Source: Paenibacillus glycinis
Lineage (GTDB): Bacteria; Bacillota; Bacilli; Paenibacillales; Paenibacillaceae
Direction: 5' to 3'
Assembly (NCBI RefSeq): GCF_009909185.1
Contig: NZ_JAAAMV010000007.1
Location: 223,787 to 287,786 of the forward strand
Length of the DNA: 64,000 bases
The notes below the pieces were generated by a model. It worked only from the letters and a program-made list of their open reading frames with translations, was not told the DNA's origin and did no database searches. Shown piece after piece: positions 44,996 through 53,756 of this stretch. A program made the translations under genes and the position numbers. Each line of letters begins with the position of its first letter. Position 1 is the stretch's first letter.

Positions 44996-46594
44996 TTACT
45001 TGGCTTGCGATGTCAGGTAAGCGTCGATTTGCTTTTGCGTTTCGGTCAGGATTTTGTCCAGGCCGTTGCCTTTTTGCTTCTCGATGTAGGAAGCGACTTC
45101 CTTGTCCGGATCCTTCACGATGCCGAATTCCAGCGGCTTGCCCGTCTCGTCGGCCGTTTGGTCGCGTTTGGCGAGCTCGTTCTTCATGGCGTCTTCGGCG
45201 ATGAACAGGCCGTCGATCGGGGAGTTGACGTTCTCCGGCTCGGCCGCGAACTCGGCCTCGTGCACCCAGAAATCCTTCGGATACGTCGAAGTCGGACGCA
45301 TGAATTGCGGCTTCCAGAACGCCCATTGGCCGCCCCATTCCATGTAGTTGCTCGTCGTCGTGTTCATGCCGTCCGGGTAAATCGCCGTTTCGCCGTCCAG
45401 CTTGTAGGTCTTGCCTTCGATGCCGTACTGCACGAGGTCGTACAGCTTCTGATCGGTCTCGATCATGTCCATGAAGCGCAGGACGCGGTCGGCGTGCTTG
45501 GAGTTGCGGTTGATCGCGACCACGTTCGCCAGCGCCGTGCGGTTGACCTGCTTCTTGTCCGGATAGAGCAGGGACATCTGCTGCTTGAAGGACGGGTCCG
45601 AGAAGCCCGGGTCCGCGTTGGCCCATTCATGCGACGTCAGCGTCAGCAGCGTCTTGCCGTTGCGCCATTCGGCGGCGCCGTCTTCCTTGTCGATCATCGC
45701 GTCGCGGTTGATCAGCTTGTCGTCGTACCAGACCTTCGCCATCTTGATCGCTTCTTGGTAGAACGGCTGCTGCTCGACCGGTTGGACGGTCACTTTCGGA
45801 TCGTTGAGATAAAAGCCCAGGCCGTGGAAGTTCAGGTCGACCCATTCGTCGCGGATCATGTAGATCGCGAGCGGCGTCGAACGCGACAGCTTCTCGTTCG
45901 GATACGCTTTCTTCAATTGACGGAGCAGGCCGTCGACGTCTTCGATCGTCTTGATGGAATCCGGCGCGATCGTGATGCCCGCCTTCTCCGCCAGATCGGA
46001 CCGCCAGCCGGCGAACAGCCGCTGGTTCATCTTCATCGTCCACGGCAGGCCGACGATCTGCCCGTTCACCGTAGCGGCGGACAGCGTGCCTTGCTCCTGG
46101 TACTTCTTGTACAGGTTCGGCGCGAATTCGGGCAGCAGGTCGTTCAGCGCCATGTAGGAGCCTTTCGCCGCCATCTGCTTGTAGGACAGCCAATCGCCGT
46201 CGAAATTCATGTCCCAGCTGTCGCCGGATGCCGCCATGACGAGCATTTTATCCTTGAAATCGGTGAACGGGATGAAGTTGATGTTGAACTTCACGTTCAG
46301 GCCCTTGCTCTTGACGTAGTCGCTGATCGCGGTCCAGACCTCGTCCGTCGCCGCTTTCTTGTCGCCGCCGAAATAAAACTTCAGCGTCACTTCGTCCTCT
46401 TGCTTGCCGGCGTTGCCGTCCGTCGAATCGGCCGGCGCGGTCGCGCCGTTGTCTCCGCCGGCGTTGCCCCCGGCATTGCCGGCGCTGCCGCCGTTCCCGT
46501 TATTGGCGTTATTGCCGCCGCATGCCGCCAGCATGACCGTGACCAGCATCATGACGGCGAGCAGCATCGGGATCCTTGACTTCCGCTTCCTCAT
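44996..46594 (-). CDS. Lpl-type ABC importer, substrate-binding lipoprotein with DUF3502-like end
   Basis: A 532-residue lipoprotein. The lipobox is LAAC (C25), followed by a long G/N-rich linker. The mature part resembles LplA-type binding proteins: DEVTLKFYFGGDKKAATDEV, MAASGDSWDMNFDGDWLSYK, YDLVQYGIEGKTYKLDGETA, and a C-terminal DUF3502-like region (AEPENVNSPIDGLFIAEDAM). This group binds larger or modified oligosaccharides. A GGAGAGG site lies 6 nt before the ATG. It follows LplC and precedes the dehydratase and epimerase. Confidence 0.9.
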   Translation of the reverse strand: MRKRKSRIPMLLAVMMLVTVMLAACGGNNANNGNGGSAGNAGGNAGGDNGATAPADSTDGNAGKQEDEVTLKFYFGGDKKAATDEVWTAISDYVKSKGLNVKFNINFIPFTDFKDKMLVMAASGDSWDMNFDGDWLSYKQMAAKGSYMALNDLLPEFAPNLYKKYQEQGTLSAATVNGQIVGLPWTMKMNQRLFAGWRSDLAEKAGITIAPDSIKTIEDVDGLLRQLKKAYPNEKLSRSTPLAIYMIRDEWVDLNFHGLGFYLNDPKVTVQPVEQQPFYQEAIKMAKVWYDDKLINRDAMIDKEDGAAEWRNGKTLLTLTSHEWANADPGFSDPSFKQQMSLLYPDKKQVNRTALANVVAINRNSKHADRVLRFMDMIETDQKLYDLVQYGIEGKTYKLDGETAIYPDGMNTTTSNYMEWGGQWAFWKPQFMRPTSTYPKDFWVHEAEFAAEPENVNSPIDGLFIAEDAMKNELAKRDQTADETGKPLEFGIVKDPDKEVASYIEKQKGNGLDKILTETQKQIDAYLTSQAK

Positions 46595-46651
46595 GTAATC
46601 CTCTCCCCTATTGGTTTTGATTATATCGCTATACGACCGAAGTCGGTATAG

Positions 46652-47536
46652 TCAGCCTTTGACCGCGCCCACCATGAGCCCCTTGACGAAATAGCGCTGG
46701 AGGAACGGGTACAGGAAGATGATCGGGCCGATCGTGACGACGGTCAGCGCCATCTTCATCGATTCGGACGGGATCTGCGGCATGATGCGCTGCATCGCCG
46801 CGGCATTGCTGGAGTTGCGCAGGAAATCGACGTTCGAGATGAGCGTCCGCAGCAGCAGCTGCAGCGGCTGAAGCTCCTGCTTGTCGATGAACATCAGGCC
46901 GAGGAACCAGTCGTTCCAGTACGCCAGCGCCACGAACAAGCCGATGGTCGCCAAGACGGGCACGGACAGCGGGGTAATGAGCCGGCCGAAGATGCGGAAT
47001 TCGCTCGCGCCGTCCATTTTGGCGGACTCGTAAATGTCCTCCGGAATCGACTGCATGAAGTTGCGGATCAAGAACATGTTGAAGGCATTCGCCATCGGCG
47101 GCAGGATCATCGCCCAGATCGTGTCCTTGAGCTCCAGGTAGCGGACGCAGATGATGTACCACGGCACGAGGCCGCCGCTGAACAGCATCGTCAGGATGAC
47201 GTAGATGGACAGGATGTTGCGGTACTTGAACGAGCGCCGCGCCATGACGTACGCGCCCATGCTGTTGACGATCAGGGACAGGATCGTCCCGACGACCGTG
47301 ACGAGGATGCTGATGCCGTACGCGTCCACGATCCGGTTGGAGCCGAGGAACAGGATCCGGTACGAATCGAGCGTAATATGCCGGGGGATGAGCCCGTAGC
47401 CGTAATTGACGATGTCGTTCTCCGTGCTGAGCGAGCCCGAGATGACCATCAGGAACGGGAACAGGCAGGCCAGGCTGAATAAGGCAATGACGAGCATGAT
47501 GAGCGCTTGGCTGAGCGAAAATCGTTTGGCAACCAT
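46652..47536 (-). CDS. Lpl-type ABC importer permease, LplC
   Basis: A 294-residue permease. Helix 1 is LIMLVIALFSLACLFPFLMV, the EAA loop is EDIYESAKMDGASEFRIFGR, and the C-terminus is RYFVKGLMVGAVKG. The substrate is the one bound by the downstream lipoprotein. A large inverted repeat separates it from LplB upstream. Confidence 0.88.
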   Translation of the reverse strand: MVAKRFSLSQALIMLVIALFSLACLFPFLMVISGSLSTENDIVNYGYGLIPRHITLDSYRILFLGSNRIVDAYGISILVTVVGTILSLIVNSMGAYVMARRSFKYRNILSIYVILTMLFSGGLVPWYIICVRYLELKDTIWAMILPPMANAFNMFLIRNFMQSIPEDIYESAKMDGASEFRIFGRLITPLSVPVLATIGLFVALAYWNDWFLGLMFIDKQELQPLQLLLRTLISNVDFLRNSSNAAAMQRIMPQIPSESMKMALTVVTIGPIIFLYPFLQRYFVKGLMVGAVKG

Positions 47537-47555
47537 TGACCGATGCCTCCTTGGG

Positions 47556-47745
47556 TTTATTTAAAAGCGAATTGAAGAAAGGCATGACCTGCGGTCGGTA
47601 TGGGTCTCCACTCGCTGTTGTAGTTGGATTTCTTTGATCTTATAAATTATCATTAGGTAGAAATCCAACTACAAAGGCGACCACTTCGTTGTTCCGACTC
47701 CATACCGACTCTCCGGTCACTTCTTCAAAACTCTTTTAAAAAATT
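47556..47745. repeat. About 185-bp imperfect inverted repeat between the two Lpl permease genes
   Basis: The outer arms match from TTTAAAAG...TTGAAGAA on the left (near 47559-47580) to their complement on the right (near 47720-47740). Then a shared TCGGTATGG (47595-47603 versus CCATACCGA near 47701) follows, and a perfect 16-bp inner stem TTGTAGTTGGATTTCT (47618-47633) pairs with 47659-47674 around a 25-nt AT-rich loop. The left and right outer arms are imperfect copies with small gaps. It looks like a mobile palindromic element or a large RNA hairpin inserted in the operon. Confidence 0.75.
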
Positions 47746-47752
47746 TAGCGTT

Positions 47753-48679
47753 TTAGAAAATCGCCGAGTCCCGGTCCACCTTGCGGGCGGCGTAGTTGCT
47801 GGCGAGGATGAGCACGAACGCCACCACCGATTGCAGGAAGCCGGCCGCGGATGCCATGCCGATGTCGCCGGATTTGCGAAGGCTCCGATAGACCAGCGTG
47901 TCGATGACGTCGGTCGTCGGGAACAGCAGCGAGGCATCGCCGACCATCGCGTAGAACATCCCGAAGTCCGCGTTCATGATGCGGCCGATGGCCAGGAGCG
48001 TCAGGATCATGATCGTCGGCTTCAGCATCGGAATGCTGATGTACCGCATCTGCTGCCAACGGGAGGCGCCGTCGATCGAGGCGGCCTCGTAATACGAGTT
48101 GTCGATCGAGGTCAGCGCCGCCAGGTAGATGATCGTGCCGTAGCCGGTCACTTTCCAGCGGATCGCGATCGTCAGGATGAGCGGCCACAGGCCGGCTTCG
48201 CTGTAGAAGTCGATGCCCTGAAAGCCGAACCATTCCAGCAAGCGGTTGACCGCGCCGTTCTCGAAGTTGAGCAGGTTGTAGGTGAACACGCCGACGACGA
48301 TCCAGGAGATGAAGAACGGCAGGAAGGTCAGCGATTGGGTGATGCGCTTGAAGTATTTGTTCCGCAGCTCGTTCAGCATGAGCGCGAAGCCGACCTCGAA
48401 CACCAGCCCGACGCCGATGAACAGCGCGTTCAACAGGATCGTGTTGCGAACGGCCCGGTACGCCGCGTCCGAGGACAGAATGTAATCGAAGTTGTTCAGC
48501 AGCGGGTGCATCCAATCGCTGCCCCAGATGCCTTTGCTGAAGTCGAAGTTCTTGAACGGAATGATCAGACCCGACAAGGGCAAGTAATTGAACAGGAAGA
48601 GCAGCGTCGCGACGGGCAGAAACATGAGCAGCAGCTGGCGGTTGCGCACGAGCTCGCGGAGGATTCCGTTTCGTTTCAT
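47753..48679 (-). CDS. Lpl-type ABC importer permease, LplB
   Basis: A 308-residue permease: LLLMFLPVATLLFLFNYLPL near the N-terminus, EAA loop SYYEAASIDGASRWQQMRYI, and NYAARKVDRDSAIF at the end. It is the first gene of the operon. Its promoter region (48680-48825) holds a cre-like site, so catabolite repression is likely. It lies downstream of the GyrI-like gene terminator. Confidence 0.88.
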   Translation of the reverse strand: MKRNGILRELVRNRQLLLMFLPVATLLFLFNYLPLSGLIIPFKNFDFSKGIWGSDWMHPLLNNFDYILSSDAAYRAVRNTILLNALFIGVGLVFEVGFALMLNELRNKYFKRITQSLTFLPFFISWIVVGVFTYNLLNFENGAVNRLLEWFGFQGIDFYSEAGLWPLILTIAIRWKVTGYGTIIYLAALTSIDNSYYEAASIDGASRWQQMRYISIPMLKPTIMILTLLAIGRIMNADFGMFYAMVGDASLLFPTTDVIDTLVYRSLRKSGDIGMASAAGFLQSVVAFVLILASNYAARKVDRDSAIF

Positions 48680-48794
48680 GGGCCTATACCCCTTCTCTTT
48701 CGTTGATAGTTTAATGATAAAGGACGGTCCCGGCCGCTTCTATGAGCGGATCTTATCCTTTGCAGGGTTGTTTTAGCCTGTTCCCGCTTTTTCG

Positions 48795-48808
48795 AGAAAA
48801 CGCTTCCT
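48795..48808. promoter_or_regulatory. cre-like site upstream of the Lpl-type operon
   Basis: AGAAAACGCTTCCT fits 13 of 14 positions of the cre consensus TGWAARCGYTWNCW; it lies about 116 bp upstream of the LplB start. Confidence 0.5.
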
Positions 48809-48825
48809 TTCGGAAACGAACGAAA

Positions 48826-48880
48826 AAAGACCGCCCTCCGTCATCCGCGATGACGATGGACAGCCCTCGTTCCGCCGACC
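48826..48880 (-). terminator. Terminator after the GyrI-like gene
   Basis: An inner stem GTCATC/GATGAC with further G-C pairs outside, and a TTTTTT tail on the minus strand. Confidence 0.65.
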
Positions 48881-48909
48881 CGCTTCGCCGCGCGATCGGC
48901 GCCTCCCCG

Positions 48910-49380
48910 CTATTCCTTGCTTGGGACGTAAATCTCGATGCGGCTGTCCGCGTCGTCCAGCGCATGAATATCGGGCCAGTATTCGATGTCGATCGGCCGC
49001 ATGCCGTAGGCGTCGTTAATGTACGCATACGTCTCGCCGATCCGGGATTCCGGACCTTCGTGCACGAATTTCGCGTAGCGTCCGCGAGGCAGCGTATGCG
49101 CGATCATCCCCTCCGGCAGCGCGCCGAACGCGTCCACTTCAACCGCAATCACGTGCCGAAACGGAACATCCGGCGTCCAATGGCCGTCTTGCGGGTAAAT
49201 TTGTAGCAAGTAGATGCCGGAACCGGCGCCGTGTTCGATCTCTTGCCTGCGGCCGGCCAGTTCCTCGCGCAGCGTGCCGACGATTCTCGTTTCCAGCACG
49301 TTGTTCAGGCTTTCGACGATCGAATAACCGACCAGCTTGAGCGCTTCTCTTTCCATCGTGTCGACTTGATAACCGTTCAT
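48910..49380 (-). CDS. GyrI-like small-molecule-binding domain protein
   Basis: A 156-residue stand-alone GyrI-like/AraC effector-binding domain (SOUL-like fold). Its segments include VGYSIVESLNNVLETRIVGT, IYPQDGHWTPDVPFRHVIAV, LPRGRYAKFVHEGPES and IEYWPDIHALDD. Such proteins bind hydrophobic or cationic molecules or inhibit DNA gyrase. The ATG at 49380 was chosen over a longer reading because AAAGGAG lies 12 nt upstream. It is monocistronic and lies between the two-component genes and the Lpl operon. Confidence 0.75.
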   Translation of the reverse strand: MNGYQVDTMEREALKLVGYSIVESLNNVLETRIVGTLREELAGRRQEIEHGAGSGIYLLQIYPQDGHWTPDVPFRHVIAVEVDAFGALPEGMIAHTLPRGRYAKFVHEGPESRIGETYAYINDAYGMRPIDIEYWPDIHALDDADSRIEIYVPSKE

Positions 49381-49725
49381 GCGAATCCCGCTCCTTTTTA
49401 TATGGAAAATAATTACATACAAACTGTAACGATTATGCGCCTGCTTGTAAAGGAGCTTCCATCCTGCCGCTGCGCGCCCCGGATGAACAAACGGCGCCAA
49501 CCGGCAGAATCGCAGCGGCCGGCGCTTGATCATCCCGGCCGGCGAAACGCGCATGGGCAATTCGCCTTGCCGGTTAAGGGTCTTGCGACTCTGTTTGCGG
49601 ACCTAGATTTTTTTCGAAATTTTTCTTATAAAGGACTTCATTCCCATTAACTCATGACCGATATAAGGATTAACGACCCAATATCGTGACCTAGGTCATG
49701 AAAATCCAGGAGAGAAGGTTTAATT
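49381..49725. other. Divergent intergenic region with an inverted repeat and T-rich tract
   Basis: About 345 bp. It holds the inverted repeat TTACA-7-TGTAA (49413-49429) near the GyrI-like gene, and the T-rich stretch ATTTTTTTCGAAATTTTTC (near 49607-49625). A 12-bp palindrome at 49687-49698 lies close to the small membrane protein gene. Confidence 0.45.
49687..49698. promoter_or_regulatory. 12-bp perfect palindrome TGACCTAGGTCA
   Basis: A self-complementary site about 30 nt before the start of the 67-residue membrane protein gene; an extra TGACC half-site lies at 49656-49660. It could be an operator for a dimeric regulator of that gene. Confidence 0.45.
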
Positions 49726-49929
49726 ATGAGAATCCTTAACCGCAAACCCATCAACGGCACTTTGGTGCACGCAGGCATTAAGACGCATGCTTCTTTGTTC
49801 GGCGCTACGGCAACCGCGGATGGCGCATCGGCGGAGCGCGGAGCAAAATTCACGACCGGCATGATCAACGGAGCGCTGCTTGTCGCGCCATTCTGGCTTT
49901 TGGTCGCCTGGCTCGTATTTCACAACTAA
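49726..49929 (+). CDS. 67-residue single-pass membrane protein
   Basis: Starts MRILNRKPINGTLV; the C-terminal third is one hydrophobic segment (ALLVAPFWLLVAWLVFHN) that probably spans or anchors in the membrane. An AGGAGAGAAGG site precedes the ATG. The family is unknown. It has a perfect palindrome upstream and no neighbours on the same strand. The length and tail-anchored form resemble small stress or regulatory membrane proteins. Confidence 0.65.
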   Translation: MRILNRKPINGTLVHAGIKTHASLFGATATADGASAERGAKFTTGMINGALLVAPFWLLVAWLVFHN

Positions 49930-50023
49930 GCCGAATCCCCCGCTAGCGCACGCGACCCGGGCTGCCAGGCCTATGCGCCGGACAGCCTATCCGAACCCGA
50001 AGACCTTCCTATATCCGTTCCCT

Positions 50024-51826
50024 TCACTTCCTTTGCCCTAGTTCCCCGTCCTTGATGATCGGATGCCTCAGCGTGATCCGGGTGCCTTGCCCCGGCGACG
50101 TCTCGATGCTCAGCCTGCAATTCTCGCCGAAATACAGCTTCAACCGATCGTTGACGTTACGCAGGCCGACGCCCTTGGCGCCTTCGGCCGATTTCGCGTG
50201 CGGATCGGAGTTCATCTCCAGCTTCTCGATCACGTCCGGCGGAATGCCGCTGCCGTTATCGACGAGGTCGACCACGAGCTCCTCGCCGTCCCGGCGGGCG
50301 GAGAGCAGAATCTTGCCTTGTTCGAAATTATCGCGAATGCTGTGCTGGATCGCGTTCTCGACGAGCGGCTGCAGCAGCAGACGCAGGAACGGCACGTCCT
50401 TCAGCTCGCCGTCGACCGAATACAGGATTCGAATCGTCTGGCCCATCCGCGCCTGTTCGATCTGCACGTACGCCTTGACCTGCTCGATCTCCCGCCCCAG
50501 CGTCGTCACCTCCTTGCCTTGATTGAGGCTCAGCCGCAGCAGGTTGCCGAGCGCGGACACCATCTCGCTGATCTCGCTTCGGCCGTGATTCTCCGCCTTC
50601 CAGCGGATCGACTCCAGCGTGTTGTACAGGAAATGCGGATTGATCTGATGGCTCAGCACCTGGAATTCCAGCTCCTTCTTCTGCCGCTCCGCCCGCGAAG
50701 CGTCCGCGATCAACCCTTCCAGCCTGCGGATCAGGCTGCCGTAACCGCGATACAGCCAGCCGACCTCGTCCTGCCGCGACGACGTCGGGATGATCTGCTG
50801 CAGATTGCCCGCTTCCAGCCTGCGCATATACCGGACGAGCCGCGCGATCGGCTGCGTGAAATACGCCGTGATGTACAGCACCACGCCGATGCAGCAGATC
50901 AGGTAGATAATCAGGAAGATGACGAGCAGCCGGTTGATCTCCGCGATCGTGCCGGTCAATTCGTCGAGCGGCGTCAAGCTGGCGATCGTCCACGGATAGC
51001 TGTCCATCCGCACGTAGGTCGCCAAATACTTGCTGCCTTCGATCGTGACGGTCTGCGACCCCTGCGCTCCCGCGGCAATATGCCGGACGAACCGCTCGGA
51101 CGGAAACGGACTGCCCGTCCATTGATTGGCATGGGAATCGTAGACGACCGTCCCCGATTCGTCGAGCAGCAGCACCTTCTGATCGACCATGCCGCCGCTC
51201 TGGGAGAAGAAGCGCTTCAGCTGGTCCTCGGACAGATCGGTGGCGACGAGCCCGCGCGGTATCTGGTCGTACAGCCCGGAGAAGCGCTTGATGTACGTGA
51301 GCAGCGGACGTTCAAAGTAGCCCTTTTCCGGCATCGACAGCCGCCAGGTCGGACTGACCGTGGCGAGCGATTTGCGGAACCACGGCTCGTCCTGCACCCG
51401 GTCCGGCTCGCCGATCGTGCTCATGTAGTCCGTGTATTTGGACGGATCGATCGGATACACGTGAATCCGGAACGCGTCGATCGTCGACGTCTTCTGATAG
51501 ATCAGGCTGACCATGTTCAGCGTGAACGTATCTTCGGACGCCGGATCCGCCGGCGGCGGGGCGCTCAGCAGGTTCTGCAGCTGCTTGTTGCCGATCAGGC
51601 CGTTGATCTGATTGTTCAGCGACTCCAGGTAGTTCTCGAAATTGCCCCGCGACTGCTGCAAATAGTTGATGGAGGCGGTCATGTTCGCGTTCGAGATGCC
51701 TTCGATCGCCTTGATATGCGCATAGTACGCGAACAATAAAAAAGGGACGATAATGATCATGAAGAAGATCAATATCATCCGGTTCCGGAAGGAAGACGCG
51801 AGGCGCAGGGAGACCGGGCTACTCAT
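50024..51826 (-). CDS. YesM-type sensor histidine kinase
   Basis: A 600-residue membrane sensor. Helix 1 is at residues 17-37, a large extracellular double-Cache-like sensor follows (about 40-298), and helix 2 is at 300-322. A HAMP domain follows (TQPIARLVRYMRRLEAGNLQ), then a His_kinase domain with H393 in FQVLSHQINPHFLYNTLE and the ATPase site (PLVENAIQHSIRDNFEQGK, DNGSGIPPDV). It is transcribed with the YesN-type regulator by an 8-bp overlap. It probably senses the extracellular sugar imported by the adjacent Lpl-type transporter. Confidence 0.92.
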   Translation of the reverse strand: MSSPVSLRLASSFRNRMILIFFMIIIVPFLLFAYYAHIKAIEGISNANMTASINYLQQSRGNFENYLESLNNQINGLIGNKQLQNLLSAPPPADPASEDTFTLNMVSLIYQKTSTIDAFRIHVYPIDPSKYTDYMSTIGEPDRVQDEPWFRKSLATVSPTWRLSMPEKGYFERPLLTYIKRFSGLYDQIPRGLVATDLSEDQLKRFFSQSGGMVDQKVLLLDESGTVVYDSHANQWTGSPFPSERFVRHIAAGAQGSQTVTIEGSKYLATYVRMDSYPWTIASLTPLDELTGTIAEINRLLVIFLIIYLICCIGVVLYITAYFTQPIARLVRYMRRLEAGNLQQIIPTSSRQDEVGWLYRGYGSLIRRLEGLIADASRAERQKKELEFQVLSHQINPHFLYNTLESIRWKAENHGRSEISEMVSALGNLLRLSLNQGKEVTTLGREIEQVKAYVQIEQARMGQTIRILYSVDGELKDVPFLRLLLQPLVENAIQHSIRDNFEQGKILLSARRDGEELVVDLVDNGSGIPPDVIEKLEMNSDPHAKSAEGAKGVGLRNVNDRLKLYFGENCRLSIETSPGQGTRITLRHPIIKDGELGQRK

Positions 51827-53444
51827 GGCCCGCGATCCCTTGCAGCCTGCGGTATTCTTTGGGCGTGTGGCCCGTTTGTTTCTTGAACAGCTTCGTGAAA
51901 TGAACGGGGTCCTTGTAACCGACCTGCGTGGACACCTCGTACACCTTGTACTGCACTTCTTCGAGCATCCGTTTCGCCCTTTCCATCCTGATCTCGGTCA
52001 AATATTCGAGAAACGTCATGCCCGTCTCTTTCTTGAACAGCTTGCTCAGCCACACCGGCGTCACGTGCACTTCCTCCGCCACGCTCTGCAGGGTCAGGCC
52101 GTCGGCATACCGGCCGCGGATGAATTTCTCCGCGGCTTGAATGATCTGGCACGGCGACACGCTCTGGGTCCGGAAGCCCGCGGCGACGGTCAGCAGAAAC
52201 TGCTCCGTCTGCTCCTTCAGCGACTCCAATGTATCGAACTGCTCCAGCCGCTCCCACACGGCCATCGGATTGCGCTCCCAGGTCCGGTCGGTCCAGCCGT
52301 GCTGCCACGCCTTCTTGAACAGCTCGAGCAGCCATTCGAAGATGCGCTGCTGGATATCCTTGATCTGCGTGAACGACCAGCATTGGACCATCTCCACGAA
52401 CGGCTCCATCGCCGCCCGGATCTCGTCGTCCGTGCCGTAGCGGATCAGGTCGAGCACCTCCGCCGGCTGCCGGATCGAGAGATTGTCCTGCTCCGCCTCG
52501 ACCTCCCAGCCGACCCCGGTGAGCAGCCGGTTGCCGCCGTAGACGGCTTTCTGCTCGAGGATTTCCTCCGTCTCCGTATACACGGCATTGAGACCGCTTG
52601 CATAATCGGTCGCGGAGCAGAGCGCCACGCTCACGTTGACCTTCACGAACTGATGGATGCGGCGGATGCACAGCTGGCCGAGCTCCTTGTACAGCTCCAG
52701 CCGCGCGGCGTCCGGGCAGGCCAGCAGCAGTACCCAGCGGTTCTTGGCGTCCTCGTAGAGCACGGAACGGTAGGCGCAATCCTCCTCCAGCGTCTGGCGG
52801 ACGACGTTGCCGATGCCGAACAGGATCAGATTCCGTTCGTTGCGGCTCACGACCGCCCGCAGGTCGTCGACCTCGACCAGCAGCAGCGCGAGGCGCTCGC
52901 CCAAGAGCCAATCCAGCTCCAGCGTCCGCAGCCGGTGCGCGATCCTCGTCTCCCGGTAGGCGTTGTATTTGAATTCGACCAGCTCGCGCAGCACTTCCTC
53001 GCGCATCTTCGGCAAGGCGCTCTGCACATGCGATTGCAGCAGCATCTCGTTGTCGCGGTCGCGCTTCTCCTTCTGGAGCTGGTCGATCATCCGCTTCAAA
53101 ATCTCGCCGAGATCCGACGTGTTGATCGGCTTCAGCAAATAATCCATGGCACCGAGCTTCATCGCGCTGCGCACCATCTCGAAATCGTCGTAGCCGCTGA
53201 TGACGATCGCCCGCCAGCCGTCGGCGCATTCGGCCGCGTACTGCTCGATCAACTCGAGGCCGGTCATCCGCTTCATCCGGATATCCGTCAAGATCAGGTC
53301 GGGCTCCCGCAGCCTGGCCAGCTCCAGCGCGGTATCGCCGTCATCGGCGGTGATCGCTTCCTCGATGCCGTATTCTCCCCAAGGAAAATTCCGGCGCAGT
53401 CCTTCGCGGATCTCCCATTCGTCGTCAACGATCAGCACCAGCAT
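51819..53444 (-). CDS. YesN-type response regulator, receiver plus AraC HTH
   Basis: A 541-residue response regulator. The receiver domain carries D54 (DLILTDIRMKRM), acidic D8-D9 (IVDDEWE) and lysine (MDYLLKPINT). A long middle domain follows (SVLYEDAKNRWVLLLACPDA), and two helix-turn-helices lie at the C-terminus (LTLQSVAEEVHVTPVWLSKL, YKVYEVSTQVGYKDPVHF). It is the partner of the adjacent sensor kinase and probable activator of the Lpl operon. The ATG at 53444 has a GGCGGGAG site 4 nt upstream; an in-frame upstream extension has no site. Confidence 0.92.
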   Translation of the reverse strand: MLVLIVDDEWEIREGLRRNFPWGEYGIEEAITADDGDTALELARLREPDLILTDIRMKRMTGLELIEQYAAECADGWRAIVISGYDDFEMVRSAMKLGAMDYLLKPINTSDLGEILKRMIDQLQKEKRDRDNEMLLQSHVQSALPKMREEVLRELVEFKYNAYRETRIAHRLRTLELDWLLGERLALLLVEVDDLRAVVSRNERNLILFGIGNVVRQTLEEDCAYRSVLYEDAKNRWVLLLACPDAARLELYKELGQLCIRRIHQFVKVNVSVALCSATDYASGLNAVYTETEEILEQKAVYGGNRLLTGVGWEVEAEQDNLSIRQPAEVLDLIRYGTDDEIRAAMEPFVEMVQCWSFTQIKDIQQRIFEWLLELFKKAWQHGWTDRTWERNPMAVWERLEQFDTLESLKEQTEQFLLTVAAGFRTQSVSPCQIIQAAEKFIRGRYADGLTLQSVAEEVHVTPVWLSKLFKKETGMTFLEYLTEIRMERAKRMLEEVQYKVYEVSTQVGYKDPVHFTKLFKKQTGHTPKEYRRLQGIAGHE

Positions 53445-53646
53445 CGCGCTCCCGCCTTTCCCGTTCTTTTTCCCGATCATATAACGCGCGATGTTCGCGG
53501 TACAAGGAGTGATTCTTATCTTTATAGGGGGGATTCTATCTTGTTTCGCTCCCCCCGACCGCTGCGGCGAAGCTGCGCGTTTATCGGCTTGGCAGCGTTG
53601 CTTCCGTCGCATGCGCCCGAAGCTCATAAGGGGACTACTAACTTCC

Positions 53647-53674
53647 AGTATAGTAGGAACTGGCGATGCCGCAA
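53647..53674 (-). promoter_or_regulatory. Possible promoter for the YesN/YesM-type pair
   Basis: Minus-strand TTGCGG (53669-53674), 16-nt spacer, TATACT (53647-53652). It is 200 nt upstream of the start, so a long leader is implied. Confidence 0.35.
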
Positions 53675-53702
53675 GTAAAAACTTCTCCCTCTTCCAATTT
53701 CA

Positions 53703-53741
53703 AGCAAAAGAAACTTCCCTCGCGACGAGAGAAGTCTCTTT
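53703..53741 (-). terminator. Terminator after YiaA/B gene
   Basis: An imperfect stem of about 12 bp (GAGACTTCTCTCG with CGAGGGAAGTTTC) followed by TTTTG on the minus strand. Confidence 0.6.
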
Positions 53742-53756
53742 TACGCATTATTCGCC

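Larger units (their letters stand above)
53445..53756. other. Intergenic region upstream of the response regulator
   Basis: 312 bp with the terminator of the YiaA/B gene at the right end and a possible promoter near 53647-53674. Nothing else was recognised. Confidence 0.4.
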
